A DNA stretch of 14,746 nucleotides from JBKPCD01 sp046727175. GTDB lineage: Bacteria; Acidobacteriota; Vicinamibacteria; Vicinamibacterales; 2-12-FULL-66-21. Shown here piece after piece: positions 5,302 to 13,485 of the stretch (its first letter is position 1; each line of letters begins with the position of its first letter). Below the pieces are notes generated by a model. The model saw only the letters and a list, made by a program, of their open reading frames with translations. It was not told the origin of the DNA and searched no databases. Made by a program: the position numbers and the translations under genes. The stretch is from the NCBI GenBank assembly GCA_046727175.1, contig JBKPCD010000052.1:1-14746 (forward strand), written 5' to 3'.

Positions 5302-8091
5302 ATGTCGAACGACACGTCACTCGAATCTGCAGCCGATGAAGCGAAACGACTGCGCCGCTGCCTGAATGATGTCGTCAGCATCATGGCGCTGCCGGCGCTT
5401 TGGGCTGGCCGAGAGCCGTCGCAGATTGTCAGCACCCTCCTCGATACGCTGCTTGGAATGCTCCGTCTCCGATTCGTGTTCGCTCGTCTGAACGATCCCG
5501 GCGGCGGCCCTCCGACTGAGCTCGTGCGAATGGTGGAAGGGATAGGAGGAACAGCTGCAGCACGACAGATCAGCGGCTCACTCGATTCGTCGTTAGGCGA
5601 CGCGCCGTCGAAGTGGCCGCCCAGCGCACGTGTGGTTATTGGCGACGCTGATGTATCCGTTACGCCCGCACGTCTGGGAATCGACGGCGAGATCGGCATC
5701 ATCGTCGCTGGATCGCACCGAATCGATTTTCCAGGCGAAACCGAGCGACTCCTTCTGGATGTTGCGGCGAATCAGGCGGCCGTCGGACTGCAGCAGGCGC
5801 GCCTGCTAAGCGAGCAAACGTGGCGTGCGAACGAAAGCGAACGCGAATCGCGCCTGATCGTGGACAGTATCCCTGGGCTGGTCGCACTGCTGTCGTCAGC
5901 CGGCTACGTCGAAGTCGTCAATCGTGAATTGCTCGCGTACTTCGGTCAGACCTTGGAGGAGCTGAGACAGTGGGGCACCAACGGCACGGTTCATCCTGAG
6001 GATCTGCCTCATGTAGTCGACGTCTTCACACGCTCGATCGCGTCCGGCACTCCATATGACATCACGCAGCGCCTGCGGCGGGCGGATGGCGTCTATCGCT
6101 GGATTCAGAACCGCGGCTTTCCGCTCCGCGACATGAAAGGACAGATCGCGCGGTGGTGCGTGCTCCTGACGGATATCGACGACCGGAAGCGCGCTGAAGA
6201 AGCGCTTGTCAAGCGAGAGCGCGAGCTTCGGCTCCTCGTCGAGACGATTCCGGCACTCATGTGGCGCGGGACTCCCGAGGGGGACTTGGACTATTTGAAT
6301 GAGAGGGCAGTCGAATATCTCGGCCACACGGCCGAGAGCTTATCAGGCGGGCGGTGGCTCGAACTTGTTCATCCGGATCACCGCGACGCGACGGTACGAC
6401 GGTGGCTGCATTCGGCCACAACCGGATCGTCGTACGACGATATCTACAAGCTCCGGCGGGCAGACGGTCAGTATCGATGGATTCAGTCCGTTGGAGAGCC
6501 TTTCTATGACGGCGAGGGGCGGATCGCTCACTGGTACGGGTTGGTCATCGACATCGACGATCTGAAGCGCACCGAGGAGGCTCTGCGCGAAAGTGAGCGT
6601 GAGTCACGCCTGATCGTGGCCAGCATTCCGGGCCTCGTTGCCGTCCTCACGCCGGCCGGAGAGTTGGAGGGCGTGAACAACCGTGTCGTCGAATACTGCG
6701 GCAGGCCAGTCGAGGAGCTGAGACATTGGGCTACCAACGACACGCTTCATCCTGAGGATCGGTCCCGCGTCAGTCAGCTCTTTGCCACCCTGATCACATC
6801 AGGCTTACCGTCCGAATGGGAATCGCGTATCCGACGCTTCGATGGCGTGTATCGGTGGTTTCAGTGTCGCGGGCTTCCTCTTCGCGATGTCACCGGGCGC
6901 GTTGTCCGATGGTACGTGCTTCTGACCGATATCGACGATCTCAAGCGCGCCGAGGCGGAACTTCGGAGGGCTTACGACAGCTTCGCCGACGCCCAGCGAC
7001 TGAGCAAGACGGGCAGCTTCATCACGGACCTCGTGGGCGACGACCACAACTGGTCCGAGGAAGCCTTGCGCATCTTCGAGTTCGATCCAGCGACGAAGGT
7101 TACCCTGCAGGCGATTCGAGACGTCATTCACCCCGAGGACATGCCCGTGTTCGAAGCGGCGTTCAAACGCGCCATTGAGGGGCTGGATGTGAGTCTCGCC
7201 TACCGCATCATCACCTCGGGCGGGAATGTGAAGCATGTCCGCGCGATCGCTCACGTAACGGAAAACATGAACGGGCAGCCCGTGTTCATCGGTGCCCTTC
7301 AAGATGTGACTGAGGCGAAGGCCGCCGAGGAAGCGCTGAACAGGGCCGGCGCGGAACTCGCGCATGTGTCGCGAGTTACGACAGTGAGCGCGTTGACCGC
7401 TTCGATCGCTCATGAGGTGAACCAGCCGCTTTCCGGCATCATTACGAACGCTGGCACCTGTCTGCGGATGCTGGCCGCCGATCCTCCGGACGTGGATGGT
7501 GCCCGCGAAACCGCGAGGCGCACCTTGCGCGACGGTAATCGGGCGTCAGACGTGATCACTCGCTTGCGCGCATTGTTCAGCAAGAGGGAGTTCACACTGG
7601 AGCCGCTCGACATGAACGACGTCACGCGAGAGGTCGTCGCGCTCTCGATGAGCGACCTTCAGAGACATCGGATCGTGCTTCAGTCCGAGTTCGCCGATGA
7701 TCTTCCTCTGATCACCGGCGACCGCATCCAGCTCCAGCAAGTAGTCCTGAACCTGCTCCGCAACGCATCGGACGCGATGGTGGCTGTTGATGATCGTCCT
7801 CGGCAATTGCTGATCCGAACGGCGCGGGACGCCGATGATCGCGTACGCGTGAGCGTCCGGGACGCCGGCGTGGGGCTCGATGTTCAGAGCATGACCAAAC
7901 TGTTCGATGAGTTCTACACGACGAAGGTCGAGGGCATGGGTATCGGGCTTTCGGTGAGCCGCTCCATCATCGAGAAACATCACGGACGCCTGTGGGCAGA
8001 GCCAAACGACGGCCCAGGCACGACGTTCTCGTTTTCCATTCCCGCCGTTCCGGAGATCCTCGGGGGCGGGCCACAAGCGGCAGCGTCCTGA
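5302..8091 (+). CDS. Soluble GAF/multi-PAS sensor histidine kinase
   Basis: A 929-residue protein without membrane segments, so a cytosolic sensor. Order: GAF-like domain (about 20-170), four PAS_3/PAC domains (about 178-303, 304-429, 430-555, 556-680), dimerisation/phosphoacceptor domain with H704 (SIAHEVNQPLSG), and a HATPase domain with N box NLLRNASDAM (N821), G1 DAGVGLD (854-860), F box LFDEFYTTK and G2 MGIGLSVSRS (879-888). HEVNQPLSGI with the following pattern resembles FixL/HPK4-type kinases that pair with FixJ-type regulators, and two receiver genes follow. The first three PAS units repeat with an exact 126-residue period. An in-frame TAA at 5287-5289 limits the start to ATG 5302, which lacks a clear Shine-Dalgarno sequence. 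No FixL-type haem-binding histidine was recognised. The ligand is unknown. Confidence 0.95.
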   Translation: MSNDTSLESAADEAKRLRRCLNDVVSIMALPALWAGREPSQIVSTLLDTLLGMLRLRFVFARLNDPGGGPPTELVRMVEGIGGTAAARQISGSLDSSLGDAPSKWPPSARVVIGDADVSVTPARLGIDGEIGIIVAGSHRIDFPGETERLLLDVAANQAAVGLQQARLLSEQTWRANESERESRLIVDSIPGLVALLSSAGYVEVVNRELLAYFGQTLEELRQWGTNGTVHPEDLPHVVDVFTRSIASGTPYDITQRLRRADGVYRWIQNRGFPLRDMKGQIARWCVLLTDIDDRKRAEEALVKRERELRLLVETIPALMWRGTPEGDLDYLNERAVEYLGHTAESLSGGRWLELVHPDHRDATVRRWLHSATTGSSYDDIYKLRRADGQYRWIQSVGEPFYDGEGRIAHWYGLVIDIDDLKRTEEALRESERESRLIVASIPGLVAVLTPAGELEGVNNRVVEYCGRPVEELRHWATNDTLHPEDRSRVSQLFATLITSGLPSEWESRIRRFDGVYRWFQCRGLPLRDVTGRVVRWYVLLTDIDDLKRAEAELRRAYDSFADAQRLSKTGSFITDLVGDDHNWSEEALRIFEFDPATKVTLQAIRDVIHPEDMPVFEAAFKRAIEGLDVSLAYRIITSGGNVKHVRAIAHVTENMNGQPVFIGALQDVTEAKAAEEALNRAGAELAHVSRVTTVSALTASIAHEVNQPLSGIITNAGTCLRMLAADPPDVDGARETARRTLRDGNRASDVITRLRALFSKREFTLEPLDMNDVTREVVALSMSDLQRHRIVLQSEFADDLPLITGDRIQLQQVVLNLLRNASDAMVAVDDRPRQLLIRTARDADDRVRVSVRDAGVGLDVQSMTKLFDEFYTTKVEGMGIGLSVSRSIIEKHHGRLWAEPNDGPGTTFSFSIPAVPEILGGGPQAAAS
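5833..6966 (+). repeat. Three tandem 378-bp units encoding PAS domains
   Basis: The PAC ends D-I-D-D recur at residues 291, 417 and 543, and the unit starts (SERESRLIV, RERELRLLV, SERESRLIV) recur at the same 126-residue spacing. Units 1 and 3 are closer to each other (ESERESRLIV, SIPGLVA, GVYRW) than to unit 2, suggesting a two-step duplication or gene conversion. Confidence 0.8.
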
Positions 8092-8110
8092 TACGCGGTG
8101 CACACCGTTC

Positions 8111-8143
8111 TTGGAATGACCGATACCAAAGTCTAATGGACCT
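8111..8143 (+). promoter_or_regulatory. Recurring regulatory element, copy 3 (between kinase and receiver gene)
   Basis: This segment aligns with 9408-9441, upstream of the hydroxylase operon, at 26 of 33 positions with one gap. Both start TTGG(A/T)AT and end GTCTAAT(G/A)GACCT. The core TACCAAAGTCTAATGG is at 8124-8139, 97 bp before the receiver-protein start. It may mark a promoter for the two response-regulator genes. Confidence 0.6.
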
Positions 8144-8235
8144 CTCCAACTCTTTTGGCGGATTCTGTAGCGACTTGCGGCCGACCTCGCGTGTCATTGC
8201 GCGCATGACGCACACGCAGCCATGAGGACATCGTG

Positions 8236-8607
8236 ATGGTCACGCGTTCACTCGTGTCGATCGTCGATGACGACGAGTCCGTGCGCGAGTCGCTCCCCGA
8301 CATGGTGCGGCAGTTCGGGTTTGCGGCACAGGCATTCTCGTCAGCCGAAGCGTTCCTCGCATCGGATTTCGTCGACCAGACTAGGTGTCTGATCCTCGAT
8401 GTCGCGATGCCCGGAATGTCTGGTCCAGATCTTCAGCGGGAGTTGGCAAGTCGTCGCCAGAAGATCCCGATCGTCTTCATCACCGCCAGCGGCGACAAAG
8501 CAATCCGGAGCCGCGTACTTGCGAATGGAGCCGTCGAGTGCCTCTTCAAGCCGTTCAGCGAAACAGCCCTCCTCGATGCACTCAATGCGGCACTTCGGAT
8601 GAGGTAG
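8236..8607 (+). CDS. Stand-alone receiver (REC) response regulator
   Basis: A 123-residue single-domain protein counted from ATG 8236. GAGGA at 8224-8228 sits 7 bases before this ATG; the GTG at 8233 is too close to it. Acidic pocket VSIVDDDESVRESL, phosphoacceptor LDVAMPGMSG (the Asp is residue 55), conserved Thr in FITASGD and Lys in LFKPFSE are all present. There is no output domain. The REC sequence is FixJ-like. Such proteins can act as a phosphate sink or as a bridge in a phosphorelay. It follows the kinase by 144 bp and ends two bases before the next regulator's start, so the two are probably cotranslated. Confidence 0.92.
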   Translation: MVTRSLVSIVDDDESVRESLPDMVRQFGFAAQAFSSAEAFLASDFVDQTRCLILDVAMPGMSGPDLQRELASRRQKIPIVFITASGDKAIRSRVLANGAVECLFKPFSETALLDALNAALRMR

Positions 8608-8609
8608 GT

Positions 8610-9323
8610 ATGACGATAACGCGCACGCCAACCACGACACGTGCGCCATATACTGGGAATTCGGCGATCGGCACCCATTCAATCGTGGCCGTCACCATGC
8701 CGGACCTCACGTCGACTGTTTTCGTCGTGGACGACGATATCTCTGTCCGCGAGTCGCTGGAGCTGCTAATCAAGAGTGCGGGCTGGCGGGCTGAAACGTT
8801 TCCGTCCGGGCAGGATTTCCTGTCACGGCCGCGCGTGCGAGTTCCGTGTTGTCTGCTGCTTGATGTCACCCTACCCGGGCTCAACGGCCTCGAGCTGCAG
8901 CGGCAGCTCGCGGAGCGCACGGACATGCCGATCATCTTCATCACCGGACACGGCGATATACCGATGACCGTACAGGCGATGAAAGCGGGAGCCGTCGAGT
9001 TCCTGACAAAACCCTTGCAACACGATGTGCTCGTGAACGCGATTCGCGGTGCCCTCGAGCGCAGCAGGACCGCGCAGCGTGTCGACGCGGAGATGCGCGC
9101 CATCAGGGACTGCTATGAGTCGCTGACACCACGCGAGCGCGAGGTGATGGCGTTGGTCGTCTCTGGGCTACTGAACAAACAAGTTGGTGGCGAACTCGGC
9201 ATCAGCGAGATCACCGTGAAGGCGCACAGAGGTCAGGTGATGCGCAAGATGAAGGCCGACTCGCTTCCTGACCTGGTGACAATGGCCGAGCGCCTCGGAT
9301 TGCGCCCCGCGCCGGAACACTGA
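8610..9323 (+). CDS. FixJ/NarL-type response regulator with LuxR helix-turn-helix
   Basis: A 237-residue protein. The REC domain covers about 36-150: VVDDDISVRESLELLI, phosphoacceptor D85 in LLLDVTLPGLNG, T112 and K134. A LuxR-type HTH covers about 170-232 (LTPREREVMALVVSGLLNKQ, then GISEITVKAHRGQVMRKM). Start 8610 lies just after the stop of the receiver gene and has GAGG at 8601-8604, so translational coupling is likely. The first 29 residues are Thr-rich and not part of the fold; an internal ATG at 8697 would give a more typical N-terminus without a good ribosome site. It is the only DNA-binding protein of the module and the best candidate for binding the recurring element before the hydroxylase operon. 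Confidence 0.92.
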   Translation: MTITRTPTTTRAPYTGNSAIGTHSIVAVTMPDLTSTVFVVDDDISVRESLELLIKSAGWRAETFPSGQDFLSRPRVRVPCCLLLDVTLPGLNGLELQRQLAERTDMPIIFITGHGDIPMTVQAMKAGAVEFLTKPLQHDVLVNAIRGALERSRTAQRVDAEMRAIRDCYESLTPREREVMALVVSGLLNKQVGGELGISEITVKAHRGQVMRKMKADSLPDLVTMAERLGLRPAPEH

Positions 9324-9402
9324 CCCAGCAGCCGTTCCTCGCTCCAGCAGCGTACCTCCGCCGATCCCTGCAGCTCCACTCCGAGCGTCGTCCAACCACC
9401 CC

Positions 9403-9441
9403 ATACCTTGGTATCGATCGACACGATCGTCTAATAGACCT
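9403..9441 (+). promoter_or_regulatory. Recurring regulatory element, copy 4, upstream of the hydroxylase operon
   Basis: The site is compound: an ATACC-TT-GGTAT dyad (9403-9414), the GGTATCGATCGA half shared with 4893-4904, then GTCTA-A-TAGAC, a perfect 5-bp dyad (9429-9439), and CCT shared with 8142-8143. It ends 72 bp before the [2Fe-2S] subunit start. Stacked dyads of this kind fit a NarL/FixJ-type activator. Binding is inferred only. Confidence 0.6.
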
Positions 9442-9503
9442 GCGTTCGCGCGAATGGTTCAATCGACGCGTTCCAGAGTTGTGGAGCCGGAACGCAACGA
9501 CGC

Positions 9504-9509
9504 GAGGAG
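9504..9509 (+). promoter_or_regulatory. Ribosome binding site deciding the paoA-like start
   Basis: GAGGAG lies four bases before ATG 9514. It favours this start over the in-frame ATG at 9454, whose extra 20 residues show neither a Tat signal nor similarity to the ferredoxin fold. Confidence 0.7.
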
Positions 9510-9513
9510 CAGC

Positions 9514-10035
9514 ATGCGAACAACCCTCCGTGTGAACAACACGACGCACGAGCTCTCGGCGGACTCGCGCCTGACGCTGGTGGACGCGCTCCGCGACGTA
9601 CTCGGCCTGACCGGCACGAAGAAAGGCTGCGATCAGGGTGCCTGCGGCGCCTGCACGGTCGTGATCGACGGCCAGCGTGTTTTGTCCTGTCTGACCCTGG
9701 CGGCGGCGTGCGACGGCCAGCAGATCGTCACCATTGAAGGCCTCGCCACAGGCGACGAGCTTCACCCCATGCAAGCCGCATTTCTGCACTGCGATGGCTT
9801 TCAGTGCGGCTACTGCACACCGGGCCAGATCCTTTCGGCCGTCTGCGCAGTCCAGGAGGTGCACGCGGGCGTGCCTAGTCATGTCACGCGAGACGTTCGA
9901 CAAACGGTGAACGCCGCGACGCTGACCGATGAGGAAATACGCGAGCGGATGAGCGGCAATCTGTGCCGCTGTGCCGCCTACCCGAACATCGTGGCCGCCG
10001 TGCGCCAGGTGCTGTCGAGTGAGGTGCGGTCATGA
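9514..10035 (+). CDS. paoA: Molybdenum hydroxylase, [2Fe-2S] subunit (PaoA/CoxS-like)
   Basis: A 173-residue iron-sulfur subunit of the xanthine oxidase family. The N-terminal plant-ferredoxin domain binds one cluster through C39, C44, C47 and C59 (GCDQGACGACTVV...SCL). The C-terminal helical domain binds the second through C98, C101, C151 and C153 (CGYCTPGQ and GNLCRCAAYPNI). It passes electrons from the molybdenum centre to FAD. Unlike E. coli PaoA there is no twin-arginine signal, even in the possible upstream extension, so the enzyme is probably cytosolic. It is the first gene of a tightly overlapping operon and overlaps the next start as ATGA. The symbol reflects gene order and family, not a proven orthologue. 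Confidence 0.9.
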   Translation: MRTTLRVNNTTHELSADSRLTLVDALRDVLGLTGTKKGCDQGACGACTVVIDGQRVLSCLTLAAACDGQQIVTIEGLATGDELHPMQAAFLHCDGFQCGYCTPGQILSAVCAVQEVHAGVPSHVTRDVRQTVNAATLTDEEIRERMSGNLCRCAAYPNIVAAVRQVLSSEVRS

Positions 10036-11021
10036 ACGCCTTGACCTTTCAGCGCGTGCCGGCAGCGGCGGATGCGGCAAGCGCCCTGGCCGCTCGCCCA
10101 AGGGCGATGTTTCTTGCTGGTGGGACGACGCTCGTCGATCTAATGAAGATCGATGTACTCACACCGGACACGGTCGTCAGTGTTCGGCGTCTCGGGATGT
10201 CGGGCATCGACGTATCCGATGACGGCATCGCGATCGGCGCGACGGTCACCAACAGTCAGCTGGCGTGGCATCCGGTCGTGCGTGATCGTTACCCGGTGCT
10301 ATCGGAAGCAATCCTGTCGGGCGCCACCACACAGATCCGCAACATGGCGACGGTTGCCGGCAACATCCTGCAGCGGACGCGCTGCCCCTATTTCCGAGAC
10401 GTGCACGCGTCATGCAACCGCAGACGGCCCGGATCCGGCTGCGATGCGCTCGACGGCTTCAACCGCGTACACGCGGTGCTTGGCGTCAGTGAACACTGCA
10501 TTGCGACGCATCCATCCGATATGTGCGTGGCCATGGCGGTCCTCGATGCCGACGTTCACACGCTGCGGCCCGACGGCACCACGCGTTCAATTCCGTTTCG
10601 CGAGTTCCACTTTGCGCCTGGCGACACACCGCACGTCGAAGTGGCCTTGGCACACGGCGAACTGATCACCCACATCGTCATTCCACATCTGCCGGCGGCC
10701 CGGCGCTCGCACTATCTCAAGGTCAGGGACCGCGCGAGTTACGAGTTCGCGCTGGCATCCGCGGCGGTCATCCTCGATCTCGACGGCGACACCATTCGAG
10801 TAGCGCGGCTGGGACTGGGCGGAATCGCGACCAAGCCATGGCGCGCGATCGAAGCGGAGCAGATCCTGACGGGCCGCAAAGCGACCGACGACACGTTTCG
10901 CGAAGCCGCCGAGATCGCATTGGCGGGAGCGGTCGCACGAGATCACAACCACTTCAAGATCGAACTGGCGAAGCGCACCATCGTGCGCGCGTTTGCCACC
11001 GCGAGAGACGCGAACATATGA
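10032..11021 (+). CDS. paoB: Molybdenum hydroxylase, FAD subunit with probable [4Fe-4S] site (PaoB-like)
   Basis: A 329-residue protein of the CoxM/PaoB family. FAD-binding stretches are FLAGGTTLVDLMK (27-39) and TTQIRNMATVAGNI (99-112). Between them and the C-terminal domain lies the insertion with C118, C128, C137 and C156 (QRTRCPYFRD, SCNRRRPGSGCDAL, SEHCIATHPSDM). That pattern is the extra [4Fe-4S] cluster known in PaoB and related hydroxybenzoyl-CoA-reductase-like subunits, and is absent from ordinary CO dehydrogenase CoxM. It receives electrons from the iron-sulfur subunit and hands them to an external acceptor. The start overlaps the previous stop (ATGA), with GAGGTG at 10021-10026. 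Confidence 0.9.
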   Translation: MNALTFQRVPAAADAASALAARPRAMFLAGGTTLVDLMKIDVLTPDTVVSVRRLGMSGIDVSDDGIAIGATVTNSQLAWHPVVRDRYPVLSEAILSGATTQIRNMATVAGNILQRTRCPYFRDVHASCNRRRPGSGCDALDGFNRVHAVLGVSEHCIATHPSDMCVAMAVLDADVHTLRPDGTTRSIPFREFHFAPGDTPHVEVALAHGELITHIVIPHLPAARRSHYLKVRDRASYEFALASAAVILDLDGDTIRVARLGLGGIATKPWRAIEAEQILTGRKATDDTFREAAEIALAGAVARDHNHFKIELAKRTIVRAFATARDANI

Positions 11022-13333
11022 GCACGACAACAACCGTAGATGTCGTCGGCACCCCTCTGGATCGCGTCGACGGGCGCCTCAAGGTCATGGGTGCCGCCAC
11101 TTATCCGATCGACGTGATCCTCCCCGGCCTCGTCTACGCCGTTCTGGTGCCGAGCACCGTGCCGAGCGGTCGAATTCGTCACATTACGGTGGACGCGGCC
11201 GAGCGCGCACCTGGGGTTCTGGCCGTCATTACACACGTCAATGCGCCGCCGCTGGCGCAAGGGCCAGTCACGGAGATTGGTCCGCAGCCGTTGCCGCCAT
11301 TCCAGAGCGACGCCGTGCTGCATTATGGTCAGCACGTCGCAATGGTCGTCGCCGAAACGAGGGAGCAGGCGAACGCGGCAGCGGCGCTGGTCGAGGTCAC
11401 CTATCATCCAGATACGCCGGTTCTCTCCTTCGACGACCCGCGAGCATCTCGGGTTTCCCACGCGTGGACACCCGATTACAAGCGTGGGGACGTTCCCAGC
11501 GCCCTAGCGTCAGCCGACGTACAGGTCAGTCACACCTACACTACGGCGGAGAACACGAACAATCCGATTGGCCTGTTCGCCACGGTTGCGGCGTGGGACG
11601 GCGATGCGCTCACCGTCCATGACACGACGCAATATCCACACGCTGTGCGCGATTCGCTGGCGGCCGCGTTCGGCATCAATCCAGCCGGCGTGCGGGTGCT
11701 GGTGCCGTTCGTCGGCGGCGCATTTGGCGCAGGGCTGCGCGTCTGGCCGCACACGACGCTCGCAGCGCTGGCCGCGCGGGTCACGAGGCGGCCGGTGAAG
11801 CTCGTGCTGACGCGCGCCCAGATGTTCACCTCGGTCGGCCATCGGCCCAATACGGTTCAACAGTTGTCGCTCGGGGCGAGTCGTGACGGACAGCTCACCG
11901 CCATTGAGCATGTCTCGACCTCGTCGATCGGCATGGCAGACGAGTTGATCAATCTGATCACGTACGGGACCGTCCACGCATACGCGTGCCCCAATGTGTC
12001 GACGCGCGCAATCCAGATTCGTCAGAGCATCCCTATACCTGGCTGGATGCGTGCACCCGGAGAAGCCGAAGGCTCCTTCGCAATGGAATCGGCCATCGAC
12101 GAGCTCTCCTGCGCGTTGGGCATGGATCCCATCGAGCTGCGGGTGAAGAATCACGCCCACGTGCATCCGGCCTCGAGCTTACCGTGGTCGAGCAATGCGC
12201 TGCTCGAGTGCTATCAACAGGGTTCCAAACGCTTCGGCTGGTCGGCGCGTATTGCAGAACCTCGGTCGATGCGCAGCGGGGGGCAACTCGTCGGATACGG
12301 TGTGGCTCGAGGGGCGCTAGGCGCATATCAGCCCCCGTGCAAAGCGATCGCATCGATACACCGAGATGGAACGGCCTTCGTGCGCAGCGGCGCGACCGAT
12401 ATCGGACCCGGCCCCTACACCGTGATGACGATGCTCGCGGCTGATCGTCTTGGCATGCCGGTCGAACACGTGCGGTTCGGTCTGGGTGACAGCGCCATGC
12501 CGCGGGCCCCGCAGGAAGGTGGATCCGGGTTAACCGGCGCACTCGGTAACGCCGTACACGCCACCTGCGTAAGTCTCGTCCGCGCCTTCGTGAATCTTGT
12601 CAATGACGACGAGGGGTCACCACTCAAAGGGTGTCGTTTGGAAGGCATCACCGTTCGCAACGGAGGCATCCAGATCACCGACGATCCGGCCCGCTTTGAA
12701 ACGTACGCCGACATCCTTACGCGGCATGGTCTGGACGAGCTGACAACTGAGGGCGAGAGTGCGCCGCCCGGTGAGACCTCGTCGGCCACAATGATCGTCC
12801 AGTCCGGCCGCTTCATTCCGTTCACGCCGCCGTCAACGGGCGCCCGCGCGCACGCCGGCGGATACGCCGCCCACTTCGTCGAGGTTCACGTCGATCCGGA
12901 TCTCGGCACGGTGCGTGTCGCGCGAGTCGTGTCGGCCATCGATGGTGGCCGGATTCTCAACCCAAAGACAGCCCGTAGTCAGATCATCGGCGGCATCGCC
13001 ATGGGAATCGGCATGGCGCTGCTGGAGGAAACTGTGTTGGATCGTACCGGCCGTCTGGCGACCACGTCGCTGGCCGAGTATGTCGTCGCAGCGAACGCGG
13101 ACGTGCGCGATGTGGACGTGCTGTTCGTCGGAGAACCTGATTCGATGACCCCTCTTGGAACAAAGGGCGTCGGGGAGCTCGCCATCACGGGAATGGCGGC
13201 TGCGATCGCGAATGCGGTCTATCACGCGACCGGAACGCGGGTCCGCTCGTTGCCGATCTCGATCGAGAAGGTGCTCGGACAGGAGTCGGGTTCGTCGCTC
13301 GAGGCGGTCCCCGCAACAACCGCGCGCGCTTAG
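11018..13333 (+). CDS. paoC: Molybdenum hydroxylase, catalytic molybdopterin subunit (PaoC-like)
   Basis: A 771-residue catalytic subunit. The start ATG 11018 overlaps the preceding stop as ATGA; the open frame extends upstream to 10523, but that part overlaps the FAD gene out of frame and is Arg/His-rich noise. The N-terminal aldehyde-oxidase a/b hammerhead domain (GTPLDRVDGRLKVMGAATYP) is followed by cofactor loops VPFVGGAFGAGLRVWPH, IPGWMRAPGEAEGSFAMES (R345), PQEGGSGLTGALGNAV and the catalytic-base loop KGVGELAITG with E720. These match the PaoC/YagR branch of xanthine-oxidase-like enzymes, which hydroxylate aldehydes or N-heterocycles with water. It is slightly longer than PaoC of E. coli. 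No XdhC-like cofactor insertion factor is in the window. The actual substrate is unknown. Confidence 0.92.
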   Translation: MSTTTTVDVVGTPLDRVDGRLKVMGAATYPIDVILPGLVYAVLVPSTVPSGRIRHITVDAAERAPGVLAVITHVNAPPLAQGPVTEIGPQPLPPFQSDAVLHYGQHVAMVVAETREQANAAAALVEVTYHPDTPVLSFDDPRASRVSHAWTPDYKRGDVPSALASADVQVSHTYTTAENTNNPIGLFATVAAWDGDALTVHDTTQYPHAVRDSLAAAFGINPAGVRVLVPFVGGAFGAGLRVWPHTTLAALAARVTRRPVKLVLTRAQMFTSVGHRPNTVQQLSLGASRDGQLTAIEHVSTSSIGMADELINLITYGTVHAYACPNVSTRAIQIRQSIPIPGWMRAPGEAEGSFAMESAIDELSCALGMDPIELRVKNHAHVHPASSLPWSSNALLECYQQGSKRFGWSARIAEPRSMRSGGQLVGYGVARGALGAYQPPCKAIASIHRDGTAFVRSGATDIGPGPYTVMTMLAADRLGMPVEHVRFGLGDSAMPRAPQEGGSGLTGALGNAVHATCVSLVRAFVNLVNDDEGSPLKGCRLEGITVRNGGIQITDDPARFETYADILTRHGLDELTTEGESAPPGETSSATMIVQSGRFIPFTPPSTGARAHAGGYAAHFVEVHVDPDLGTVRVARVVSAIDGGRILNPKTARSQIIGGIAMGIGMALLEETVLDRTGRLATTSLAEYVVAANADVRDVDVLFVGEPDSMTPLGTKGVGELAITGMAAAIANAVYHATGTRVRSLPISIEKVLGQESGSSLEAVPATTARA

Positions 13334-13485
13334 CTGCCCGTTGTGCAGAGTCGCCGTCGCTGACGAATTAACAAACGAGCGTGGTCGGTAACGTGACCCA
13401 GCCACTCGTGGCCGCGATCACGGGTGGCACGCCGCGGATCACGCTGCATCGGTCATCACCGTTTGTAGTCATGATGGAGGGTCCT

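Noticed and set aside
8096..8112. CGGTG-CA-CACCG followed by TTCTT as a terminator after the kinase
   Set aside because: A two-base loop and a five-pair stem are too weak, and the pyrimidine run is interrupted.
10523..11017. Longer N-terminus for the catalytic hydroxylase subunit
   Set aside because: It overlaps the FAD gene out of frame and encodes an Arg/His-rich sequence without hydroxylase features; ATG 11018 is coupled to the previous stop.
13424..13440. Sigma-54 type promoter upstream of the P460 gene (TGGCACG)
   Set aside because: The downstream GC at the required distance is absent: the ten bases after GG are followed by AT.
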